From NCBI RefSeq assembly GCF_026151205.1, contig NC_087080.1, forward strand, positions 753,812 to 817,811: a DNA stretch of 64,000 bases, read 5' to 3'. The notes below the pieces were generated by a model that was not told where the DNA came from, searched no databases, and worked only from the letters and a program-made list of their open reading frames with translations. Source of the stretch: Bolinopsis microptera (lineage: Eukaryota > Ctenophora > Tentaculata > Lobata > Bolinopsidae). Positions 25,106 to 35,400 of the stretch are shown here, one piece after another; within the stretch, counting starts at the first letter, position 1, and the number at the start of each line of letters is the position of its first letter. The position numbers were made by a program, and so were the translations under genes.

Positions 25106-25271
25106 TACTGTGGAATATTATGCCAAGATAGCAGTATTTTTCGTTGTGCTGGATGGGCTGACCTCCCAATGTGAATGTTTCATAGGACTGCTTTCTTTTG
25201 GGAGGGCTGAATATAACAATCTTAGTTTTTTTTTCTAGGCCCATGGAGTTACTATTGAGGACGAAGGTCAC
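24965..25271 (-). pseudogene. LINE reverse transcriptase fragment, minus strand
   Basis: Minus-strand residues such as GLEKKTKIVIF and EKYCYLGIIF match the K-T-K and Y-LG blocks that follow the catalytic site in LINE reverse transcriptases; a shifted frame continues with a KALRALYGLKG-like block. It is part of the dispersed repeat, since the left half is also at 10275-10410. Confidence 0.6.
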
Positions 25272-25631
25272 GTATTAATTGGCTGTTTGCTTTACCCCTC
25301 AGTAAGGGAGAAATTCAACTTCCATCCCTAAAACATCACTGACCTAGCCGGTCTGCTCTCCAACAAAACTCTAGATCCTACCAAATTTACTGCCACAGTA
25401 AGAGCAATCAATTCAATTCTCTCTGAATATATATTTATTGATTATGTATTGAATTGGTGATAAATAATAAAATTGTCTTTTCTCAAAAAATTGTCTTTTC
25501 TCTGTGAACGAACAATATACAGCCTATTTTTTAATACTTTCAACACTACTATATAACAAATAATTTGAGGTGCAGGGGTCTGTCCAAGCTGGCCCCCTGG
25601 ACTCCGGACATATCTCTGATATCATATCATC

Positions 25632-27713
25632 ATGGCTACTACCTCAAGTGCTAGTACCCAAAGGCGTTCCCCTAGACACACTCCTCCTCCTACCAACCCA
25701 GGATCCAGAGCTAGCATGTCACCATCCGGCAGAGGAGCTTCCTCCCAAAAGAAGAAACCTCTAGCAGACAACAAAGCCCTGCGCAGGAACAGCCCTAGTG
25801 CAATGGCCCAGAAAGCTGTGCTGGGTAAACGCCCATCAAAGTCACCCCAAGAACAACCAGAGACATCTGTTCTTAAACCTCCAGGTAATCTGGTTATTGA
25901 AAAGATCAGCCCAAACCTGATATCAGCTTTAGAATCATCGAACCTCAGAGAGAGCCCCAGCAGTCCAATGAGCCCTCTGTACAAGTCCTTTCCTCCATTC
26001 TCCCGTGCTGAAGAGTCTGCTGAAGAACTTGAAATCCAGGATAAACCTACAGTAAAACAACGGGCTTCAAAGAGTGATTGTCCTTGCCGATCAACATCAG
26101 ATGGTAAGGAATGGAAGTTCAAGTGTACCAGATGTTTTCAGCACTGGCATGCTTCCTGTTGCAATCTCAAGGGTGCTAACAACATTCAGCACGATACACC
26201 TCTTGAAGCTTCTCTGAATATGATTCTCTCAGAATGGCTATGTCCATGGTGTTTCGATACATCATTCCCCAGACCAGGCTCCAGCATGTCAGCCAAGATG
26301 GACAACAACCTAAAGAGCTCTGTAGACTACAGCCAGAACATACAGGCTATATCAGATGCTATTTCTAATGCTGTTGGTAACAGTATGCCTACTGTGGAGA
26401 TTGTATCCCTGGAGACAAGACTGAAGAAGCTGAGTCAAGAGATTCATGAATTTCAGCAGTCCAGAAGTCCATCTGAAGCACCACCTGCTACAGAAATCCC
26501 CCTCCCTAAATGCACAGAACCTCCAGTGTGTGATTACCTGGTCGATGTGCTAAGTGCTGAGATCCTCAAAGAAGTTACAGAGTTTCTCCTGGAGAGCCAA
26601 GCTAGTAATAAGTTCATCCCGAAGAATGGAAGACAGGTCCTCAAGTTTGGGGAAGACTACTCTTATACTGGTGATTCAGACCCACCCCTATCCCCCACAA
26701 TCCCAGCACCCCTTGCCTCAGCCATAGACGCAGTTACATCAAAGTGCAGACTGACCCATAAGCCCAACTCCATCCTAATAAACTACTACCCTCCCTCAGT
26801 TGATACCACCACTAATAGCGAGCTCCCTTTTCACTCTGACGATGAGTCTGAGATTATTGCTAACTCAGAAATTGCTACTATCAGCATAGGCGACGTCAGG
26901 AAGGTGTGCTTTAAGTGCATCTATGAGACCGGAAACGAAGCCTCAACTGAGTATGTTCATAGTGTGAGTCCAGAATCTAACTCAGTGTATGTGATGACAC
27001 GATCGTCACAAGCCTGGTATCGTCACGGTATTGATGAAACAGGTCCTGCTGAAACTCAGTCTTCTGTGCAGACAGGAAGGTTCTCCATCACACTGAGAAC
27101 TGTGAGCAAACAGTTTAGCCGGAGCTGCATCATCATGGGCGACTCTAACACCAAGCCCATCAAGTTCGGTGTCGGTACTGGAACCCTTGGACAGTCCTTC
27201 CCAGGTGAACGTGTTAAAGCCAACAAGGTCAGTGCAATAGACCCTAAGCTCTGCATTGGTTATAGCAACGTCATCTTAGTTTGTGGGACCAACGATCTAC
27301 GAGTTGAAAATGTGCAGTCACCTGGTGATATACACCAGCTGGTAGACATTCTCCACCTGAAAATCCAGCAGATCCAGAAACTGTGCCCTAAGGCGAAGTT
27401 GTTTGTCACAGCAGTTTTACCGTCTAGACTCCCTAAGATGAATAAAAACATTATGGCATTCAACAGCTTGGTTGATGAAATGTTGTACTCTAGCTTTAAC
27501 CAGACTGTATGGCACCTTGGTGTTGGCCACTTTTTAGACGGTAAAGGGTTGCTTGCTATGAAACTCACGAGAAATGGTGATGAAATCCATCTCGGAGAGC
27601 TTGGTATTGCTAAATTTGTGAGATGTCTGAAACAGTGGGTGTATGTGAGGGAGAGACAGGAGAGAGTAAGACAAAGGAAGGCCACCCGACCAGTGGGAGT
27701 TTATCCCACTTAG
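25632..27713 (+). CDS. LINE ORF1: PHD-like finger plus SGNH esterase
   Basis: A 693-residue protein. The N-terminal 140 residues are Ser/Pro-rich and basic. Residues 150-207 form a PHD-like zinc finger (CPC, CTRC, HWHASC, CPWC). Residues around 270-285 could form a short coiled coil. The C-terminal third is an SGNH hydrolase fold: GDS with Ser505, CGTND with Asn554, and Asp650/His653 in DEIHLGELG, so the expected catalytic residues are all present. In this LINE group ORF1 binds RNA and may have esterase activity, whose purpose in transposition is unresolved. The ATG at 25632 lies in a favourable context (ATCATGG). No stop or frameshift, which suggests recent activity. Confidence 0.88.
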   Translation: MATTSSASTQRRSPRHTPPPTNPGSRASMSPSGRGASSQKKKPLADNKALRRNSPSAMAQKAVLGKRPSKSPQEQPETSVLKPPGNLVIEKISPNLISALESSNLRESPSSPMSPLYKSFPPFSRAEESAEELEIQDKPTVKQRASKSDCPCRSTSDGKEWKFKCTRCFQHWHASCCNLKGANNIQHDTPLEASLNMILSEWLCPWCFDTSFPRPGSSMSAKMDNNLKSSVDYSQNIQAISDAISNAVGNSMPTVEIVSLETRLKKLSQEIHEFQQSRSPSEAPPATEIPLPKCTEPPVCDYLVDVLSAEILKEVTEFLLESQASNKFIPKNGRQVLKFGEDYSYTGDSDPPLSPTIPAPLASAIDAVTSKCRLTHKPNSILINYYPPSVDTTTNSELPFHSDDESEIIANSEIATISIGDVRKVCFKCIYETGNEASTEYVHSVSPESNSVYVMTRSSQAWYRHGIDETGPAETQSSVQTGRFSITLRTVSKQFSRSCIIMGDSNTKPIKFGVGTGTLGQSFPGERVKANKVSAIDPKLCIGYSNVILVCGTNDLRVENVQSPGDIHQLVDILHLKIQQIQKLCPKAKLFVTAVLPSRLPKMNKNIMAFNSLVDEMLYSSFNQTVWHLGVGHFLDGKGLLAMKLTRNGDEIHLGELGIAKFVRCLKQWVYVRERQERVRQRKATRPVGVYPT

Positions 27714-27719
27714 TTTATC

Positions 27720-30700
27720 ATGATTATGAAACTTATTAAAGATGTGTGCGACCCCTGTAGTAAATACATTAATATTGGCCAGCCACTCTTAGAATGTGAA
27801 AATTGCAGCAAAGTTGTTCATACTAAGTGCTTCAGATCCGCGAAATTTACAAGCAAAAACGGTCTATGGATGTGCAGTGATTGCTGTAGTACAATAGAAG
27901 ATAGGTATTGCCCATTTCCAAGCAGCCAAAGATATGATGATTCAGATAAATTCTATGATACAAACAACCAGGAAGATGTCACCATAGCTAAATTCTCTTC
28001 AATACTTGAAGACTGTAAGCGTTACACAAAACAAGAACTAGCAAACTCAATCAGCAAACTTTTTCCTGAGAAAAATAAAAATTCTGCTTATCTGCCCGCT
28101 CTGTTTTGCAATATAGATGGGTTTGCTAGTAATTTTGACAGCTTTTTAATAGAACATAAGACCCTCCCGTGTAATTTTGATGTCATTGGATTGGCTGAGA
28201 CCAACATCGATCCAAGCCAACAAGGCTTATACCAAATCCCCTCCTATACAACATTTTGTCAAGTACCATTCCCTGATAAGAAAAAAGGAACAGGAGTATC
28301 CTTATATGTCTCTGATCGCCTGAATGCTGTAGTAATCGAAAATCTATCTCACTGTACAAAAGATATTGAGTGCTTATTTGTTGAAATTACTCTTAGCTCG
28401 GGTGATAAACTGACATATGGGGTTGCTTATCGTCCTCCAAATGGCTGTAGTGAGACCTTTTGTCAAACTCTTGAGGATATATCTAAGCAGTTGGCTGGTA
28501 AAAAGTTCCATATTCTTGGCGATTTTAACTCTAACCTCCTCAATGTACAAACCTCCAGCCAGCTATTTGAGGACACGTTACTTCGTAACAATATGTATCC
28601 TACTATATCACTTGCTACCCACTTCCGTCCTAACTGTAAAAACTCATGTATTGACAATATCCTCACATCAGAGATAGATCATGTACTTCTCTCCGGTGTA
28701 TTGAATGATAGGATTGGTGACCATGCCTTTATATTCACCTTCACGTCAATTCCTACCGAAAACAGTACTGAAAAACTTAAACATGTTCGCTACTATGATT
28801 ATTCAAGTTCCAAACTCACTAATTTTGTTAATGAACTCGAGGTGAAGGTGAATGACTTGACTCCCTCGGTAAACTTCAATGAGTTCTTGGACTGCTTCAA
28901 TGAAACACTTGATAAACACTGTAAGCTTGATGTACCAAAAGTTACCAAAAGGACTCCCAAACTCAACCCGTGGATTACCGATGGAATCATTGTCTCAGTT
29001 GAAAGAAAACATGAACTCTGTAGAGACTGGTCAAGCACTGTAACAAATAGAAACCCTGAGGGTAATGTACTGCTCTATAAAGTCTTCAGTGACTACCGAA
29101 GAATGCTTAAAAGTATTATCAAGGTCGCCAAACGATCGTACTACTGCAATGAAATCCATAAAAATATAGAAAACAGCAAAAAAACGTGGCAGATAATCAA
29201 TGAGCTCAGGGGCAAGAAAAAGAAGCAAACTAAGCCTCCCTTTATCATAAACAACGAACGAATCATGAATCGTAGAGTCATAGCCAATGGATTCAACTCA
29301 TACTTTGTTTCTATTGCCCTTAAGCTCAATGAAACACTTAGTAGCAGTGAGGCCTCTGGTTTACCAATTCTCCCTATAAAAACATTCTATGATTTCCTTG
29401 GAAAGACTAATGAAAAATCGATTATGTTAGAAGACTGTACACCTTATGAGATAACGGAAATAATAAAAGGATTTGAAAATGGAAAAGCAAGTGATATTCC
29501 TGTTAGTGTAATCAAAAGATCATCTCACGTAATTACACCGATCCTTAGTCGATACATCAACATCTTAATGTCTAATGGCACGTTCCCCGACGTTCTAAAG
29601 ACTGGTAGAATAACTCCTGTATTTAAGAAGGGAAACCCTGAAGAGATAGAAAACTACCGCCCAATCTCTACTCTCTCTATATTTGGTAAAATCTTTGAAA
29701 AGATCATTTACTCAAGAATATATTCGTTTGCTAGCTCACAGGGTATAATATCTAAAACACAATTTGGCTTCAGGCAGTCACACTCTACTTCACATGCAGT
29801 TAATCACTCAATAAACCTTATAACTGAATCTCTAAAACTTAAGCATCATGTCTTAGGCATATTCATAGACCTTAGCAAAGCTTTTGATACAATAGATCAT
29901 GGTACATTACTTGTCAAATTACAGGGCTATGGGATACGTGGGGTGGCAAATGATCTTATAAAAAGTTACTTAACAAATAGATCACAATATACTGAAGTTG
30001 TTGGTGAGAAATCTGACGCCTTGAAAATACAGTTTGGAGTCCCTCAGGGTTCGATTCTTGGACCTCTCTTATTTCTCCTATATATTAATGATATCGCCAA
30101 CAGCTCCAGTTTGGGATCATTTGTCACCTTCGCTGATGACACCAATATATTTGTGACTGGGAAATCTAAAAAGGAGGCATATATGCGTGGTAATTCTCTT
30201 TTAGCTAGTTTATATTCCTACATGCGAGCAAACAAACTCCATGTCAACTTGTCTAAATGCTGTTTCATTCACTTTAAACCAGCATCGTCCTCCCAGACTG
30301 ACAATAATTCTGAATATACTCTAACCATTGATAACTTTCCAATAAAACAAGTTGCATCTGCTAAGTTTCTGGGAGTCGTCATCGATGAAAAGCTAACCTG
30401 GGAAGAACATATAAAATCACTTAGGCGTTCTCTCAGCCATGCAACATCAACTCTCTGCCGCCTACGCTGCTCCCTCCCAGATTTCTTACACCGCCAGTTG
30501 TATTACACTCTATTTGAATCACACCTCTCCTATTGTATCACGGTTTGGGGTGGGGCAGCCAAAACTCGTATAAGTTCTGTATTCAAAGCACAAAAATATT
30601 GTCTCAGGGTACTGTTTGGCGACAGGGAGGCATACCTAGATAAATTTAAGACCTGTGCTCGTGCTCGACCGTTTGGCAACCAAAATCTGAACAAAAAATT

Positions 30701-31115
30701 TTTCTTGAAAGAGCACACGAAACCTTTGTTCAAGGAACACGGAATACTTGCCGTCCAAAACCTGTACACTTACCATTGTTTCCTTGAGCTCTATAAAATC
30801 ATGAAATTCCGTGCTCCGATTTCCCTCCATGAAAATTTCACCTGCTCAAGTAGGAAACCCACCCTTATACTAAGCCAAGCAGACCCCCCTGACAACTTCA
30901 ATAGCAGAACGACTCGTATTTGGAACGTAATTGTGCCTAAGCTTGGTATACGTGACTACTGTCTAAGTGTGGCCTGCCTGAAGTCTAGGATGAAGCAATC
31001 ACTGCTCGTCAACCAGCATAACCATGCTGATCTTGATTGGACAAACAAAGATTTCGAATGCTCTAATCTAAATTTTGACATTAAGTCTACCCTAGGGTCC
31101 ACACATCCAAAATGA
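27720..31115 (+). CDS. LINE ORF2: zinc finger, endonuclease, reverse transcriptase
   Basis: An intact 1131-residue frame starting 6 nt after the ORF1 stop. Residues 10-57 form a PHD-like Cys/His finger (CDPC, CENC, HTKC, CSDC). The endonuclease shows Glu160 in LAETNI, Asp268 in GDFNSN and Asp334-His335 near its end. The reverse transcriptase shows DLSKAFD from residue 717, GVPQGSILGPLLF and FADD at 804-807. Overall layout and spacing match the ORF2 at 273-3617, but the two proteins differ at many positions, so they are related families and not copies of one insertion. All catalytic residues are present. Confidence 0.93.
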   Translation: MIMKLIKDVCDPCSKYINIGQPLLECENCSKVVHTKCFRSAKFTSKNGLWMCSDCCSTIEDRYCPFPSSQRYDDSDKFYDTNNQEDVTIAKFSSILEDCKRYTKQELANSISKLFPEKNKNSAYLPALFCNIDGFASNFDSFLIEHKTLPCNFDVIGLAETNIDPSQQGLYQIPSYTTFCQVPFPDKKKGTGVSLYVSDRLNAVVIENLSHCTKDIECLFVEITLSSGDKLTYGVAYRPPNGCSETFCQTLEDISKQLAGKKFHILGDFNSNLLNVQTSSQLFEDTLLRNNMYPTISLATHFRPNCKNSCIDNILTSEIDHVLLSGVLNDRIGDHAFIFTFTSIPTENSTEKLKHVRYYDYSSSKLTNFVNELEVKVNDLTPSVNFNEFLDCFNETLDKHCKLDVPKVTKRTPKLNPWITDGIIVSVERKHELCRDWSSTVTNRNPEGNVLLYKVFSDYRRMLKSIIKVAKRSYYCNEIHKNIENSKKTWQIINELRGKKKKQTKPPFIINNERIMNRRVIANGFNSYFVSIALKLNETLSSSEASGLPILPIKTFYDFLGKTNEKSIMLEDCTPYEITEIIKGFENGKASDIPVSVIKRSSHVITPILSRYINILMSNGTFPDVLKTGRITPVFKKGNPEEIENYRPISTLSIFGKIFEKIIYSRIYSFASSQGIISKTQFGFRQSHSTSHAVNHSINLITESLKLKHHVLGIFIDLSKAFDTIDHGTLLVKLQGYGIRGVANDLIKSYLTNRSQYTEVVGEKSDALKIQFGVPQGSILGPLLFLLYINDIANSSSLGSFVTFADDTNIFVTGKSKKEAYMRGNSLLASLYSYMRANKLHVNLSKCCFIHFKPASSSQTDNNSEYTLTIDNFPIKQVASAKFLGVVIDEKLTWEEHIKSLRRSLSHATSTLCRLRCSLPDFLHRQLYYTLFESHLSYCITVWGGAAKTRISSVFKAQKYCLRVLFGDREAYLDKFKTCARARPFGNQNLNKKFFLKEHTKPLFKEHGILAVQNLYTYHCFLELYKIMKFRAPISLHENFTCSSRKPTLILSQADPPDNFNSRTTRIWNVIVPKLGIRDYCLSVACLKSRMKQSLLVNQHNHADLDWTNKDFECSNLNFDIKSTLGSTHPK

Positions 31116-31785
31116 TTATCTTGAAATTGAAAATTAGCTGGGTGTGCATTTTCCTTTGTCTTACTAACGTGTGTGAGCGCAGTGTAGTGAGAAAGTGTTT
31201 TTAACAGATTTATTATTAGACTTAGGATTATGATTTTTAATATATTACATTGATATAAGATTTATTTTTGATAGGTACTTAATAAAGTTGATGAATTTCC
31301 CTCCCTATTAAAATTTTAAACCCATTTAGTGAAAATTGATAAACGAAGATCTAGATATTGATACATATTATAACCAACATTGCTTATATTCTGCCTTGTA
31401 AACAAAGAGCAAATCTTCTTAATGCCTTCTTCCTGTCCTAAAACTAAAACTTCATCCTATTAAAGTAAAGGCCAGTTGTTACCACAAGCTATTATACCGT
31501 CCCTCTCAAAAACATGCCTCAGCCTCCATCAAAAACAATTTTAGTTTTCAGTCCTTCTAGTTTCCAAAAATCTACCGAGCTAGTGTTCTGGTGTGCACAA
31601 AAGCCCCTAAGCCCGTGCATTCCTTGCCCCGCTAGCTGCCAGTCCTTGACAAACTTCCAATAGCAAAGATCAACTAGTCATTTACAAATTGAGCACTATA
31701 CAATTTTAATTGTTTTAAATATTTGACTTTGTAAAATGAGCTAAAACATTGATTTATTAGTTTCATTGATTTATTAGTTTCATTA

Positions 31786-32421
31786 TTATAAGAGCCCAGA
31801 TTTCCACTCAAATACTGGCAAGTGCATAATGCTATAGGACCTTAAAATAAAATTGAACCATACAAACTCGATTTATAAAAAAAAACTAGTATTACATAAC
31901 ATTTCTAAATTAAATATTGTGTACTCAATAAAGTAATTATCACTTTTGTATCTTGTACCCTTGTACTCTTGTATCCTTGTATCCTACATGTTACATGGGA
32001 AGATTGCCATCCAAAAGGATTAGCCGTGTCCACTGTGTCATCACTTTGATAGTATCAGACAGCTTCAATGGGTAAAATATCTCCATCCCTTATGATCTGC
32101 AGTTAGTGGTGCTCACTCAGAATATATGCCTTGTACAAAAAAGTCTTCCATAGAAGAAGCTTAAGGTATCAAATATCAATACCACGTAAGCTGACAAAGA
32201 AAGACCTACTGCTATCATAGCAATTTTGTTTGCGAACATACTTTTTTTAGACATTTGAAAAATCGATCATTGCAATAATTGCAGAAATATCTGTGGTTCT
32301 TTTTCATCTGACTTTTTTTCTCCATTTACCCAGATTGATTTAGGATTGATTTTATCTACTTTATGAATTGTTTTTCAAATCATCCTCTCAAGCATGTAGA
32401 TTCCTGCAAGAATTTCATCAA
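31786..32421. other. Region upstream of gene A, probable 5' UTR at its end
   Basis: AT-rich sequence. A good acceptor (pyrimidine tract then CCCAG, ending 32332) precedes the first coding exon, so 32333-32421 may be the 5' UTR part of an exon whose upstream partner I cannot identify. An in-frame TGA lies in this part, which supports the ATG at 32422. Confidence 0.4.
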
Positions 32422-32461
32422 ATGAGTTCAACACCCCGATCAAGATACAGGAACTTCAATG
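32422..32461 (+). CDS. Gene A exon 1 (start codon)
   Basis: ATG followed by 12 codons (SSTPRSRYRNFN) and one base. The donor is AATG/GTAACT. An upstream in-frame stop supports this start. Confidence 0.65.
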
Positions 32462-35400
32462 GTAACTATCATTATTAGATTATATTACAAATTCTCATGT
32501 TAGTCATTTATTAGGGGGGAGGGGCCGGGGGGCTCCAAATTTTCGTTTGAATGTGGGGCAATTTTAAAACTGAAAATTGTTCGCTAGACTGTATTAAGTT
32601 GCTGAAAGGTGGATTCATAAAAATCAGCCAAATGCAATCAAAGAACTAGCAGATGTTCAGAATGGGGTAGTGACTAGCAAAGTGAACATATCAAGATTCT
32701 TCAAATCAGTATTCAATTCAGACTACATTGAAGATGGATTTGAAATCATACAATACAATTATACAAAAGTTTATTTCAACAATCAAAATAATCAAACATG
32801 AGGAACAAGTAGAACATCATAAACTGGTATCAATAGAACATAATAACATAAAAATGTTAATATGGTTACTCTATCATCAAATTTCTGAGTGATAACGATG
32901 CTTAAATTTTAACGTTTCTGGGTGACATGGTTGATGGTCGATAAGAACTTTGTTAAGCTTTTCTATTTAGAAAAGTCATGTCATTACACAGCGCGGTTTA
33001 GGATTGAAATAATATTGTTATTAAAATGCTCACTGTAGCTATACATTCTGGATTTTCATCTTCAATAGCATCCTAACCCCACTTTTATTTAGATTTGGGA
33101 ACTTCTGCAGCCAACCGCCACTCATCCTACATTCCTCCATCTCAACCTCTTGACGTTCTTTCACTTCTGACTCCAAGTGCTAAATCCAAGTATTCATCTT
33201 CTTCTGTGAAAAAAAGTGTATATTCTGTAAAAACCAGGTTAGTGGTTACTCTTTTCATTTTCCTTTTGTTACACTTCCAACGGTAGCAGTACATAGTTAT
33301 TGATTCTCATCGACGCTCTTCTTAACTACGTGTTTATTCATGTTCCAACTTCTGTCTAATGAAAAATATAGCCATCAGCAAAATTTTATGCCATAACTAC
33401 GTTTTCACAATTTGCAGCGATGGTTCTGAGGTTAAAACAAGTGCCCCTGTGAAGAAAAATGTCTTTGGGCGTAGCAGCATATATGGTGCCCTAGAAGCAG
33501 CATTAGCAACTGTTGAAGATAGTGGTGTTAAAAATGAAAACAACAGAGTAAATGAACGTGTGACTCAGCCCTTAGCAGAATCTAGTGAAGTTGTATATCG
33601 CAGGAAACTTCCTGGGAGAACCACGCAAAACGACATAAACTCTGGTTAGTAGTAAAACCAATAATTAAATAAATTTAAATATATTGAAAATTTCTTGTTT
33701 CATTGAATAATTAAGTTGGTTTCGAAAATTATATCGATTTCATTCTATTATCTATCAGTAAACACCTGAAAGTAAGAATAAAAAGTTTATTTTTCTGACA
33801 GGCGAAGAAAATCTAGACCGACAAAAATCAATGTCGCTTGACGTAGAAGAGGCTTTCCCTTCCATTCGATCTAGGATACAGTCGTATGGTCCTGTCAAAG
33901 CAAGGGCAACTAAGCGTATTCTCCCTAATGCTCCAGCAGAGGAACCTAAACTGACAATCAGACGGGTTTCCTTTGAGCATATTATAAAACCCGAGAATGT
34001 GTGCTTATTAAAAAAGGAATCCGATGACAGTGGATGTGATGAAAACTTTGAGGTATGTAATAAGTGTTATCTTAGGTATATTAAGAGTAATTTTTTAAAT
34101 AAAATTTCTTTACTTGCATTTCAGTTCGATCCTCAAATCGTGACCAATTATATTGATATCAGATTGGGAGAAAATTCCCCCTACAATTTTTGTTGCTATA
34201 ATAAAACCTCTCAGGAGAGCCTGTCTGGAACGACTACTCCCAGTCACCGCGTCGCCAGTATCACAAGCATTGACAGTCTCCTAGGTCCTGGGAGCCCACG
34301 CACTTCCTCCACTAGCCCAGATTTGTTGCCTAGAAAACAGTCCAACCTTCTCATTAATCCGGCTCTTGAAGAGGACAAAGAAGACATCTTTATTGATGAA
34401 GACTTGAAGGAGTCGTGTGAGTCAAGAAGGGGGAACGGTGGTTTTTCAGTCAGAGCAGTGAATTTAGATGATACACTGGAGTTTGTAACAATGGAAGCAC
34501 CTGTCAAGCACATGCCTCGTAAAATGTCTCCTCCAGATTTAGTATCTGATGAGGGATCAGAGGTTTTTGAAAGGAAGATTTACTCCACTGAGGAGTTGCC
34601 GGAAAGGAAGATCAGTAACACCAAGCTCAAGAATAATGACTCATATCATGTGAAACTAGGTGGCCATGACATAAAGGTGTCCCATTCCAGTAAATATACT
34701 ACAACCAACCACATAAAACAGCCAAACACTCCCTCGGGCAAACGTAACACCACTTCTGCTGCACCCTTCCACAGTAATGATAAGGTGCTTAATAAACTTG
34801 TCAACAACACAAAAAGAGCAAATACCACTGGTTCTATTCCTATACAATCTAATGGAATTAGCGACAGAAACTCCTTTTATCGATCAGAAAAGATTTTGGA
34901 TAAAAAAGTAAGAAACACAAAACCAATTCCATCTGATGATAGCAACAGGATCCTTTTTGCAGAATCTCAGGAGGAAAAGATTGGAGAAAAATTTAGTTCA
35001 AATGAGAAGATAATGAACAAATTGATCAGCAACACCAGAAGAGCTAAAACGCTCCACTCTTTGCTGACAAATGGTCCAGATGCAGACAAAGAAATGTCTG
35101 ATAAAATTAATTCGGTTGAGGGACCGAAAAACCAAGAAAAGAGAAAGAATGATCGTAACGGTAATCTGAACACCGTCAAGGAATCCACTCAAGACGAGGA
35201 AAAATTCAGTGGACAGTTTCGCACCAACGAAAACATTTTGAATAAATTTCTAAATAATACCAAACGTTCCGAAACTGTTGCTTCTTTGCCGATTCGAGAC
35301 AAAAAAGATATAAAGTTGTCTGACGAGGAGCCCACCAAGGATGTTGAGTCTTTTAAAGTGAACGATAAGATATTAGACAAATACATAAAGAACACAAAAC

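Larger units (their letters stand above)
25565..31785 (+). mobile_element. Apparently complete two-ORF CR1/L2-type LINE
   Basis: ORF1 and ORF2 are both intact and 6 nt apart. The 5' end is not precisely defined; about 65 nt precede ORF1, and a duplicated tail-like motif of another element lies at about 25463-25500. The 3' untranslated region from 31116 may end at 31746-31785, where ATTGATTTATTAGTTTC is repeated in tandem. Poly(A) is absent, as is usual for this LINE group. Confidence 0.75.

Noticed and set aside
25622..26122. 166-codon minus-strand frame
   Set aside because: Antisense shadow of LINE ORF1; no family features.
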